Positions 52,032 to 61,004 of a stretch of 64,000 nt of DNA are shown piece by piece. The stretch is from Nitzschia sp. pyKryTriq1. Its lineage: Eukaryota; Bacillariophyta; Bacillariophyceae; Bacillariales; Bacillariaceae. The notes beneath the pieces were generated by a model. The model made no database searches and had not been told where the DNA came from. It saw only the letters and a list, made by a program, of their open reading frames with translations. Numbering within the stretch: the first letter of the stretch is position 1; every line of letters starts with the position of its first letter. The DNA lies in the NCBI GenBank assembly GCA_956465555.1, contig OY101120.1:1978001-2042000 (forward strand), written 5' to 3'. The translations under genes were made by a program, and so were the position numbers.

Positions 52032-53294
52032 ATGGAATGCGTGAAAGACTTTTCGAGCTCGTACTTGGCCCCCTCTCGAAATGGATATGGGTGGGGCGTT
52101 TTTGCCTCGCGATCCTTCCAGGAAGGCGATATTGTCGATGTCACACCCATGTTTTTACGGGTTGATTTAGAAGGGAATCGCCTCAAAGTTTTGAAAGACA
52201 CGGCCCTGAATGATTATCACTACGAATATTGGGCCTGGGATGGTTTTCGTGCTAGATCAAGTCAATATTCCATGATTGCGTTTGGCATGACTTTGTACTA
52301 TAATCATCAGAGCACTCCCTCACCAGCGAACCAAACGGCATCGAATACTCCCGTGAAAGGAGTAGGTCCGAATATTGAACAACGAAAGATCGGCCAAGAG
52401 CCGGATATGGAATTCCCGGACCGGGCGGTGGCCATAGTCTATTACGCCCTCAGAGATATTAAAAGAGGCGAAGAGCTCCTGGTGGATTATGGTGGCTCTG
52501 TATGGTTCCAAGAACGGGGCATAGAAGAAATTGTTAGTTCCAACACCCACGGTGACACCACGGACGAACTTTTGACTCACCAGGAGTCGGTGCATCAGCA
52601 GAAAGTACATGACGCCATGCAGCAACTATCGGGGAAAATCTTCGCTGGCTACCACCAGCAAGCTTATTGTTGGGTAATGGAGTCCGTCGAAGATTATTCT
52701 TCCCTGGACAGTACCTCGCCCTATCGACTGGACACCATTCTCCCGTATCTTCCGAACGAAAAGGCTTGTTTCGGAAGTGTGACTGCAATGAAGCGAATAG
52801 AGAGAGGTGAAACTATTGAATACGTCCCCGCATTGCTGCTTCCATCAAAATTAATGCATTCCACTCTCTTGGAACCGTTGGTTTTTTCCTGGGACGACTT
52901 TGATGCTTTGGCACAGAACTCCGATAGTATCCTCCCACGCCCCGATTGGGTAAATGTACAATACCAGGACGATTCGTCGGAGTACTCGACGTCCTCGTCG
53001 AAGATTCGTATTCCAACAGAAGAATCGGTTGTATTTGTGTTGGCTGGTCGTATTAGCATGATGGCACGCACGTGCGACAAGGATCTTGGGCTACACAATG
53101 CTGTTCTTCACGTAGAAGAAGATCCCTACAACCAAGATGGGTACTGTGTCCGTGCTGTCGCCTCTAGAATGATTGAACGTGCAGAAAGGATAACATTGCG
53201 TGTCTCACGGCTGGAGCACAATACTGAGGCGCTTATCGAAGAACTATGCCTGACGGGACAACCATTTGAGCCTTCAAGTACCGAAACGTTGTAG
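52032..53294 (+). CDS. SET-domain protein
   Basis: A 420-aa intronless protein with an ATG at 52032. The N-terminal half has SET-domain landmarks in order: SRNGYGWGVFASRSFQEGD (start, AdoMet-binding loop), LYYNHQSTPSPANQ (the N-H pair of motif NHxxxPN in a relaxed form) and VYYALRDIKRGEELLVDYG followed by VWF (the GEEL-DYG end). The C-terminal half repeats the theme weakly (AMKRIERGETIEYVPALLL, ASRMIERAERITLRVS), as if a second degenerate copy were present. It is probably a protein-lysine methyltransferase or a catalytically weak relative. The classical post-SET cysteines are not seen and the substrate is unknown. Confidence 0.8.
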   Translation: MECVKDFSSSYLAPSRNGYGWGVFASRSFQEGDIVDVTPMFLRVDLEGNRLKVLKDTALNDYHYEYWAWDGFRARSSQYSMIAFGMTLYYNHQSTPSPANQTASNTPVKGVGPNIEQRKIGQEPDMEFPDRAVAIVYYALRDIKRGEELLVDYGGSVWFQERGIEEIVSSNTHGDTTDELLTHQESVHQQKVHDAMQQLSGKIFAGYHQQAYCWVMESVEDYSSLDSTSPYRLDTILPYLPNEKACFGSVTAMKRIERGETIEYVPALLLPSKLMHSTLLEPLVFSWDDFDALAQNSDSILPRPDWVNVQYQDDSSEYSTSSSKIRIPTEESVVFVLAGRISMMARTCDKDLGLHNAVLHVEEDPYNQDGYCVRAVASRMIERAERITLRVSRLEHNTEALIEELCLTGQPFEPSSTETL

Positions 53295-54030
53295 AGCTTA
53301 TTCTTGTTAGAAAGCAGCACGTCATACTTTCGTGATTTGATTATCAGTACACGACGTACCCCTATCTAGAGAAGAGAGCTATAAATCAAATGATATTTTG
53401 GTTTCCAATATGAATGTATCTCTAGTAGAGTAGGAGTCTGTCGGTAACGAAGTTTGTAGCCAGCTATCTACTACTAGCTCTAGTAGAGAGTAGAGAGAGA
53501 GTACCAGGGACCGCTCTGGTAGAGAAGACGAGTACTGGTACTGTACAAGTACTGTACCGGTACCTGGAACCGGTAGCTCAACAACAACTCCTCACTCAAT
53601 TACAGTACAGTACCACCGCGCGCGTGCCCGCCTCAATTTTAGGAATTCCGAAGAAGTCGCCTCGAAAAAGGGACGGGACATACAACATGATGATGTGATG
53701 ACGTGTTCCACAGCACAACGCACCCATTTTTATTCGTCTCTACCGTATTTTTCTACTGAAATTCCGTACCAGACGTGGATGCGTACTCGTAGAATTTGCC
53801 ACCGCATCATTGGAGTTTCTCGCGAATCTCGATCTGATGGGTGATGGTGGATCCCTATCTCTCTAGTACCGGTAGATGATAATAGTGATGTGGTTTGGAA
53901 ATCCAAGAAGAAGAAGACGACGACGACTTGCGTCCCGCAGATACTGCATCAACCTTCCATTTTTTCGAACAACAATTCAATCATCAGCCAAGTGTCGAGA
54001 ACCTATTCAAATCGGATTGATACAAGAACG
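53295..54030. other. Intergenic, palindrome-rich
   Basis: No gene is seen. CTAGTAGAGTAG strings lie at about 53421-53505 and TACTGTACCGGTACC near 53551-53568. The last 150 bp are the likely leader of the hydrolase gene. Confidence 0.5.
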
Positions 54031-56175
54031 ATGATGAAGTCTTTCTTCTTGCTTGCCTCGCTGCTTGTCGGCTCCTCCAGTGCCCAGGCTGTCGGAAATC
54101 CTGTCGAAGCCGATGTTACTCCCATTGAGTACATGGACGGAAACCACACTCTCATGGGACATTTGGCTGTTCCCGACGGCGATGACATGATGTTGCCTGC
54201 TGTTATCATCATTCCGTAAGTCCATCATTTTTTTCCAAATAGTGCCAACAATCTTTATTGGAACAATACAAAGATCTCGTCGTCGAACGCATACTCATGA
54301 AGATGTTCTACTTTTTCTCGTCATTTCGTATGTCTCTTCTTTTAGTGACTGGGATGGTGTCAACGAGTACGAACACGTCCGAGCCACCTTGGTCGCCCAG
54401 GAGTGGGGATATGTCGGGTTTGCAGCAGATATTTATGGAGCCGACTTGCAATTTGTTGAAAACACGACCTTGCGGGGTGAGTTGGCCACGTTTTACCGCT
54501 CCAATCCCGAGGTTTTTGGGAGCCGTATCCGCACTGCTATTGAATACGTCAAGGCCCACCCCAAGGTTGATCCTGAGAAGGTGGCTGTTTTTGGCTACTG
54601 CTTTGGAGGTACCGGTGTGTTGCAATACGGGCTTTATGGAAACGACGACGTGAATGCCCTTGTGTCCTTCCACGGTGGGCTTTCTTTTTTGCCCGAAGAG
54701 CCCCTTCCCTTCGGAACCAAGCTTCTTGTTCTATCGGGAGGAGAAGACGATGCCGTCACTGATATCATGGATCTTGAAATTACCTTGGATAGTGTTGACG
54801 CTCCTTGGGAAATCACTCGATACTCCAAAATTGAGCATGCTTTTACTGTTTTCGAGGATGGTACGAATAGTGAACGACCACAAATCGGAGGTATCATTGT
54901 GGGTCGTGATTTTCTGACATTATTTCGTGTTTTTTACTATCTCTGGTAGACCGCTACAGCCCGTGGGTGGACATGCGCTCCTGGGAGTCGGCCTACGAAT
55001 TCATTACCGAAAGTTTTGGTATGATGGAGTTTACTTCGGCCCGACCCGACTCCATCAATACTCTGGAGGTTGACTATGTTGACGAGACCGACGGTAAGGA
55101 GCTTCGGGGACACTTGAGCCTGCCTTCCGACAAGTGGGCTCGTCCTCTTCCAGCCATTGTTATTATGCCTGACTGGGATGGAGCCAACGAATACGAACGC
55201 GAACGAGCCACCGCGTTGGCCGAGTTGGGATACGTCGCAATGGTTGCTGACATCTATGGTGCTGACAAGCAGTTTGTTGAGAGTTTCGATGAGCGTGGTG
55301 CCCTAGTCGGAGAGTATGCCGGAAACCCTGAGCTATACATGTCTCGTATGCAAGCGGCTATCGATCAAGTCAAGGGATTGACCGGAGACGTGGATGCCAA
55401 CGAAGTTGGAATCATTGGATACTGCTTTGGAGGATCGGTAAGAATGACTAAATCAAATACGCAGTGCACCGGAGCCCATGTCACTCTGACTGATCTCTCA
55501 TCGTTTCCTCATTTTTGTATGTAGGGTGTCATCTTGTACAGTTTCTTCAGTGGTGCCGACGCGAAGGTTGCTGTTGCCTTCCACGGAAGCTTCTCGGCTC
55601 TGCCCCCCGTGATGGTGGACGAAATCTCACCTTACTTGTTGGTGTAAGTTGTTCTATCTCGTCTGGTTCCTTATGATTCCGTGTCGCTGCATTACATTGT
55701 CTCACCTCAAATCCATGTTTAGTCTTTCTGGTGGCGACGACGGTCTTCACGGAAACCAAACCATTATGGAAGATGCCTTCAACAGCGGTAATGCTGACTG
55801 GGAAATCACCCGCTATGCTGGTGTTGGTAAGTTGGCCCACCCTCGTATGATCTTTTTTGGACTGCGTCGACGCTTGATGCGTCCAGAATCGTGATTTTCT
55901 TCGTCTGACCAATCGCATCCCATTGCATCATTTTTATAGGTCATGGCTTTACTGCCTTTGAAAGCGACGCCTACAACTTGGTTGCAGATGCTCGTTCGTG
56001 GGAGAGCATGCTGACCTCCTTCCGCGAATTGCTACCCATTCCCCAAATGGTTGATGGAGAGATGGGGGCGTCAACTGGAGCCCCAACCATGGAGGACACT
56101 TCCTCGGGTGCCTCGAAGTGGTCGATTTCCATCGGTGGTGTCGTGGCCTTGGTTGCCACCGTCCTGGCCTTGTAA
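54031..56175 (+). CDS. Secreted tandem dienelactone hydrolase with GPI-like tail
   Basis: Six exons: 54031-54215, 54346-54860, 54950-55437, 55525-55643, 55723-55826 and 55940-56175; all introns are GT-AG and all joins are in phase. The product is 548 aa. Residues 1-18 are a signal peptide (MMKSFFLLASLLVGSSSAQA; a second Met follows the first). Two dienelactone-hydrolase-type alpha/beta-hydrolase domains follow. Each has P-DWDG-NEYE, ADIYGAD, the nucleophile elbow GYCFGG (Cys147 and Cys392), an Asp in LSGGEDD or LSGGDDG, and a His in EHAFTVF or GHGFTAF. Both triads look complete. The tail SSGASKWSISIGGVVALV has small residues then a hydrophobic end, which fits a GPI-attachment signal. It is probably a cell-surface esterase/lactonase; the substrate is unknown. 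Confidence 0.9.
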
Positions 56176-56823
56176 ATACAGAAAATTACATTCAAGTGGA
56201 AGGAAGATGTTTGATATACACGTACAGTACGAACTCGCAGATTGCCAAGCAATTTGCTTCTTTCTGCTCTAGTGCATGATAATACTCTAGATGCATATTT
56301 AAAAATTCGTATGATACTGTATGCTGTATGCGTGCTGAGTGGGTAGACTTTTTACATCCTTATCCTTGTACCAGGTCTACGGGTATGGTGTACCGTACGT
56401 ACTACTGTACCGGGTACCGCCCCCGCCGCGCTCCCCGCCCCCTGCTGTGTGTCCCGTCCCCCTCCAGCACGGTACGAACCGTAAGGAGTAGACAGACGGT
56501 ACGGCGTACCAGGTACGGGCCGGTAGTACTCGTACGGTACCGGTACCTGGTACCGGTACAGTACTGGGATGTACGTAACTTGATTGGTCTGGCCTGCGTC
56601 AGATCATCGAAAAGCGGATCCATCGCAGATCAACCCGGAACTTCCGATCGATAGTACGTGTACTGCTGCGCGATGACGACGACGACGACGCGGACGATGG
56701 AGATGCCGGACCTTTCGCCTTTTATTTGCACAACCATCACTTGTGGTGCATCGGTCGTTTTTGGCATTAGCACACAATCTTTGTTCCTTTTGTCTACCTC
56801 TAGGTCAACAGTTTTCAGCAGTG
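56176..56823. other. Intergenic with palindrome cluster
   Basis: No gene is seen. GTAC/ACCGGT strings run from about 56370 to 56570 (for example CGGTACCGGTACCTGGTACC). The last 100 bp lead into permease paralogue 3. Confidence 0.5.
56370..56570. repeat. GTAC/ACCGGT palindrome cluster
   Basis: Repeated GTACCGGTAC-type palindromes are read directly between the hydrolase and permease genes. Confidence 0.7.
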
Positions 56824-58521
56824 ATGAGAGTAGCACTTGCTCTGTTGGTGGCGGCGTTGTCGTCTCCGGCGATTACCGCCGAAAAGCCGAAGTCTTGGGC
56901 TGTGATTGGATACGAAAAGTTCAAAGACCCCCCAGCAAACCGTCGCAGGCTTCCAAAAAAGGCTAATGACGCCCAAGTCTCGGATGCTCCCGCCCCAAGT
57001 CCAGTTGGCAAGGCGCTTCTAGGAGTCAGTGCTGCCACTGCCGCGGCCTTCGTGGGAGCAAGTTTGCTCGGTGGTGACGAGCCCAGATCCGAGCGTGCTT
57101 TGGTCCAAGCATTCAGCAAGCAAGTGGTTGTGGTGAAGAAGAATGCTGAGGACCAGACAAATGAAGAGGGTGCTTCTATCCCCAGCGAAGTCTTTAATCT
57201 CGTAAAGGCAATTGTAGGCGTCGGTGTCCTTAGTCTCCCTGCTGGAGTAGCAGCTTTTGGCAGCGCTCCATCCGCGTTCATTCCAGCCGGAATCTTGATT
57301 ACCGTCATCGGAATCTTGTCTGGTTATGGCTTTGCCTTGATTGGACGAGTTTGTGCGTACACTGGCGCCAAGAGCTACCGTGAAGCTTGGAGCCGCACTG
57401 TGGGCGAAAATACCTCCTGGATCCCCGCTTGGTCGGCGACCTGCAAAACCTTCATGGCTTGTCTTGCTTTTTCCATGGTGTTGGCAGATACCTTCTCCAG
57501 TCTGTTGGAAACAGGAAGAAACGGAACTCTTCTCTCTGTGACGTTGCTGGTCTTGACCCCCCTTTGCTTGATGAAAGACCTAAAATCATTGGCCCCATTC
57601 TCTCTCTTGGGAGTAATGGGAATGACCTACACTGCAGTGGCGATGACTGTCAGGTGGCTCGATGGAAGCTACAGTATGGATGGCGAACAAGTGGGCACTT
57701 TGGCCGCAGAAGTAGCAAAGCATCTTCGACCCTCCTTTGGAAATTTGGGAGTTCAGAGCGTTTTCACGCCCAACGCTTTGATATTGGTGTGCATGCTGTC
57801 GACTGCTTACATGGTACGTGCGTCCGTTCGGAATGTCCGGGCCAACTATGCGAGTGACAGAGGAAAGGATGATCGTCGTCGTCGTCATCGTCGTCTCAAT
57901 TTCTATTTGTTTGTCTTTTTCTTGCTATTTCCACAGGCCCACTTCAATGCTCCTAAATTCTATTTAGAATTGAAGAACAACACTATCAAACGTTACAATG
58001 CCGTTGTTTCTTGGAGTTTCGGTCTTTCTATTTTCTTGATGGGATTCATTAGCATGGTTGGATTTTTGACCTTTGGTAAATCGTGCGATGGTTTGGTCCT
58101 CAACAACTATGCCGGAAGTGACATTTGGATGGGTTTCAGCCGCGTGGCTGTGGCTGTCTCGTTGGTCTTTTCCTATCCCTTGGCCTTTACTGGATGCCGC
58201 GATGGATTCATGGATTTGGCGCAAATTTCCATGGAGTCACGAACTTCGGGACTGATGAACCTAGTCACCATTTCCTTGCTGGGCGTAATCACCTTCATGG
58301 CCTGCTCGTTGACGGATGTCAGCTTTGTTTTGGCTTTTGGAGGAGCTACATTGGGTAATCTCTTGACTTATGTATATCCTGCTCTCATGTACCGTGCTGT
58401 TGTCCGTCAACAAGGACGTAAAGGTGAAGGCTTTGGAGTTGCTGTAGCTACAGGATCCGGAGTTCTTGGAGCAATCATGGGTACCATTGGCGCTGCCATG
58501 GCGTTGAAGAGTTTGGATTAA
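56824..58521 (+). CDS. Amino-acid permease (AAAP type), paralogue 3
   Basis: Two exons: 56824-57813 and 57937-58521. The product is 524 aa. The 123-nt GT-AG intron is in frame and free of stops, so a read-through product would also be open, but paralogues 1 and 2 run straight from STAYM/SNAYI into AHFNA, which supports splicing. The N-terminus is a signal peptide (MRVALALLVAALSSPAITA) with no Phe at the cleavage site. An extra hydrophilic and Ala-rich region of about 110 residues precedes the core, IPSEVFNLVKAIVGVGVLSL. The core has SGYGFALIGRVCAYTGAKSY, PLCLMKDLKSLAPFSLLGV and FGGATLGNLLTYVYPALMYR. Location may be an outer plastid or endomembrane; the substrate is unknown. Confidence 0.9.
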   Translation: MRVALALLVAALSSPAITAEKPKSWAVIGYEKFKDPPANRRRLPKKANDAQVSDAPAPSPVGKALLGVSAATAAAFVGASLLGGDEPRSERALVQAFSKQVVVVKKNAEDQTNEEGASIPSEVFNLVKAIVGVGVLSLPAGVAAFGSAPSAFIPAGILITVIGILSGYGFALIGRVCAYTGAKSYREAWSRTVGENTSWIPAWSATCKTFMACLAFSMVLADTFSSLLETGRNGTLLSVTLLVLTPLCLMKDLKSLAPFSLLGVMGMTYTAVAMTVRWLDGSYSMDGEQVGTLAAEVAKHLRPSFGNLGVQSVFTPNALILVCMLSTAYMVRASVRNVRANYASDRGKDDRRRRHRRLNFYLFVFFLLFPQAHFNAPKFYLELKNNTIKRYNAVVSWSFGLSIFLMGFISMVGFLTFGKSCDGLVLNNYAGSDIWMGFSRVAVAVSLVFSYPLAFTGCRDGFMDLAQISMESRTSGLMNLVTISLLGVITFMACSLTDVSFVLAFGGATLGNLLTYVYPALMYRAVVRQQGRKGEGFGVAVATGSGVLGAIMGTIGAAMALKSLD

Positions 58522-58714
58522 GAAAAGCGACATCTGATCGGTGGTCTTGGTCTTGTTACCTTGTTGGATTTGCGGTTACTGTTAAAGCTATATAAAATGA
58601 AATGGGGTACTTTAGTTGTTTTGCTGTCCATATCGGTCAATACTATACTAGCAACCGAATAAACAACGTCGTGTCCGGCCTAAAGGACGAAGTGAATTTC
58701 ATTGTTGATCCATT

Positions 58715-59317
58715 CTATTGCTGTTTGCGATCATCATCGTCATGCTGATTCTGCCCCAAGAGTTTGGCCTCCCCACTAAAAAAGTCTCTCCACATAGCGA
58801 CGGGCACTCCATGAGTCAAAGCGGCCGCCCAAGCACTTCCCCCACTGATCCAGAAGGACGCGGTGGCACCTCCCAAGACAATCGTCGCCAACAATAAGAA
58901 CCGAGGATCGTCAAAGACGTGGCGACCCCGAGGCCATACCGTTCGGGCTGCCAGGGGATGCGACAAGATGTTTATCACCAAGACCCCGCATGCCCAGCCG
59001 ATCCATGGAATATTCATGGTACTGGTAGCAGAAATTGCTTTCGCAGTATGAGATGGAGAAGGCAATAACGCTCCTCGCCAGAACACTTCTTCCAAGAGGG
59101 ATGGAAAGATCAAGGCCGAAAGTGGCTTGAAAAACGCAGGCGGTTTTGCTTCGGGAGGATCCCAGTCGTGCCATGGATCAATAAATTCCGTTCCAGCTGC
59201 CACAGCACCCGCAGTTGTGGTAGTCGCCAAAGTGATCCATACCACCTTGTACCAAGCCGTGGCGGATGGAAAGGTAGTCAACGACAAGACGGCGCGTTGT
59301 GCCAAGGGTAAAATCAT
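58715..59317 (-). CDS. CPBP-family intramembrane protease homologue
   Basis: A 200-aa intronless protein with an ATG at 59317. Several hydrophobic helices surround the family motifs: LLEEVFWRGALLP (EExxxR, with the metal-activated Glu pair), INILSHP (a variant of FxxxH) and ALTHGVPVAMWRD (third motif). This is the CAAX protease / bacteriocin-processing (CPBP, Abi) family, of which plant and cyanobacterial members work in plastid membranes. The length is short but covers the core. It is probably active as an intramembrane glutamate-type protease; the substrate is unknown. No clear plastid motif is seen. Confidence 0.82.
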   Translation of the reverse strand: MILPLAQRAVLSLTTFPSATAWYKVVWITLATTTTAGAVAAGTEFIDPWHDWDPPEAKPPAFFKPLSALIFPSLLEEVFWRGALLPSPSHTAKAISATSTMNIPWIGWACGVLVINILSHPLAARTVWPRGRHVFDDPRFLLLATIVLGGATASFWISGGSAWAAALTHGVPVAMWRDFFSGEAKLLGQNQHDDDDRKQQ

Positions 59318-59790
59318 TGTGATAGCAGTATACGTACACGGTATCTGGGTGTAGTTTTCTTCCAGCTCGCCGTCTCGATCTTACAGGACATAATATTCGC
59401 TCAGATTGAATCAATGAGAGCAAAGAGCGAGAAGACGATGAGGGAATGGTGATGATGGGCGGACACACACCAGACATCATCATGTCAACATCATGTGGTT
59501 TTTTCCTTCTTCTTTCCACCACCCAGCCACTACGCGTTCTCATTTTTGTCATTTATTTTTCATTTTTAGTAGGGCGTTCGTTTTCGCTCCGCACCCAAGG
59601 CCGTCCGTCAGTCGATCGAGATTCGGTTTCGTCGACTTACGCGCCGTTTTTGTTCGCAAGATAATTCCGTGATCCGAACACCGTGCATTCACATGGTGCA
59701 TGCGCCCGCTCGTATTTCAACTTACACCCCACCCGTCTTCTCACACTCCACCCATTGTCCATTATTGTTTTCTCTTTCCTCATTGACATC
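59318..59790. other. Divergent intergenic region
   Basis: A 473-bp head-to-head spacer between the CPBP gene and the ShKT gene. No gene is seen and no motif stands out. Confidence 0.5.
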
Positions 59791-60978
59791 ATGGCCATAC
59801 CGCTGGTAGCGTCGCTGCGAGTATTTCTTGTTTCCTTTCTGCTCTTTGATATTCTTCATCGTCCAGGATTCGTCGCTCGTGGTGAAGAACAAAGCCAAAG
59901 AAGTAGTAGCAGCCAGGACGAAATCAGTGAGCAGGAGGCCTCCCTTGAAGGCGAAGAAGAAGGGGAATATGACGATGAGTATCTGCGAAAATACACTTTG
60001 GATCTGGACGACTCGGAGAATGATTGTCGGGACATTACTGACACATTTATGAACTGTACCGAGTCTCGGGAACGAGGATTCTGTAACCCCAACAAGGCCA
60101 ATGAAGATTTGATGGATGTGCGAGAAGTGTGTCCTGCCACGTGTGGCACATGCGGAAAACCACCCACACGCACCAAGATTTGGGTCGACGTGGACTGTTA
60201 TGACCACGCGGAAGACATCCGCGTCTACTTTACCAACACGGATCCAGAACCGGACGATTTTGTTGCCTTATATCCGTCGTATGTCGATATTCGGAAGAAG
60301 AAGGAAGATACCGATCAAGCCGAAATGTGGCTCTATGCGTGTGGGAATGTATATGAAAAGTGTCGGTCGGCCAGTGGGGGTGTCATCTTTGGAAAACGAG
60401 GGATTGCCCCTGATTGGCCGTGGTTCTATTTTCCCCTATCGCCCGGCCAGTACAGGGCAGCACTCATGCGCTATGATGGCTCGTTCCTCGCGGAAAGTCA
60501 TGTTTTTACGGCAAAGACAAAAGATCATTCGTGTCTGTGGGACTGTAAAGATTCCGTCATTACCAATGCACCTTGTTATGAAAGCCACGAGACGATCCAT
60601 GTCACTTTTGAGAACTGTGCCGCCCGTAACGACGACCGTATTGCGATATATGCGCACCATATTGATGATTCTTCCGGAAAAATTCGAGGAGTAGACGAAG
60701 AGCCTCTCCTCTGGCTAGATTCGTGTAATACTCAGGATTGTATGGGGGATGTAAAGAGTGCCTTTGTCTCATTTGGCTCATCGGCATCACGCCATTTGCT
60801 GAAAGGACGAGAAGACTGGCCACTTCCGCCTGGAGAATATGTGGCATTGTTGAAACGAATAGGGGAAGGGGGTCCACACGGTAGAGATGTGGCACAAAGT
60901 GCAGTATTTGAGGTCCTGGAAGAAGGAGTTTCTTGTCCCAGCGAGGAAGAAGAAGAAGAGGAGGAGGAGGAGCTGTAA
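59791..60978 (+). CDS. Secreted ShKT-like protein with two beta-sandwich domains
   Basis: A 395-aa intronless protein; the ATG at 59791 is used, because the frame upstream opens only with GTG. MAIPLVASLRVFLVSFLLFD is a signal peptide. An acidic stretch is followed by a ShKT-like module (CRDITDTFMNC to VCPATCGTC). Then come two copies of a domain of about 110 residues. The first has VDCYDHAEDIRVYFTNTDPE, DDFVALYP, MWLYACGN and GQYRAALMRYDGSFLAESHV; the second has APCYESHETIHVTFENCAA, DDRIAIYAHH, LLWLDSCNTQDC and GEYVALLKR. Similar domains occur in secreted diatom and calcium-dependent enzymes. The protein ends in a GAA/GAG-coded Glu run. It is probably an extracellular or wall protein; the function is unknown. 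Confidence 0.8.
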   Translation: MAIPLVASLRVFLVSFLLFDILHRPGFVARGEEQSQRSSSSQDEISEQEASLEGEEEGEYDDEYLRKYTLDLDDSENDCRDITDTFMNCTESRERGFCNPNKANEDLMDVREVCPATCGTCGKPPTRTKIWVDVDCYDHAEDIRVYFTNTDPEPDDFVALYPSYVDIRKKKEDTDQAEMWLYACGNVYEKCRSASGGVIFGKRGIAPDWPWFYFPLSPGQYRAALMRYDGSFLAESHVFTAKTKDHSCLWDCKDSVITNAPCYESHETIHVTFENCAARNDDRIAIYAHHIDDSSGKIRGVDEEPLLWLDSCNTQDCMGDVKSAFVSFGSSASRHLLKGREDWPLPPGEYVALLKRIGEGGPHGRDVAQSAVFEVLEEGVSCPSEEEEEEEEEEL

Positions 60979-61004
60979 TAGATAAAACTTAATTATCATT
61001 ATTT

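Noticed and set aside
57814-57936. Reading the permease paralogue 3 as one uninterrupted frame of about 565 residues
   Set aside because: Paralogues lack the extra 41 residues, and the segment has a good GT donor, a pyrimidine-rich tract and a CACAG acceptor.
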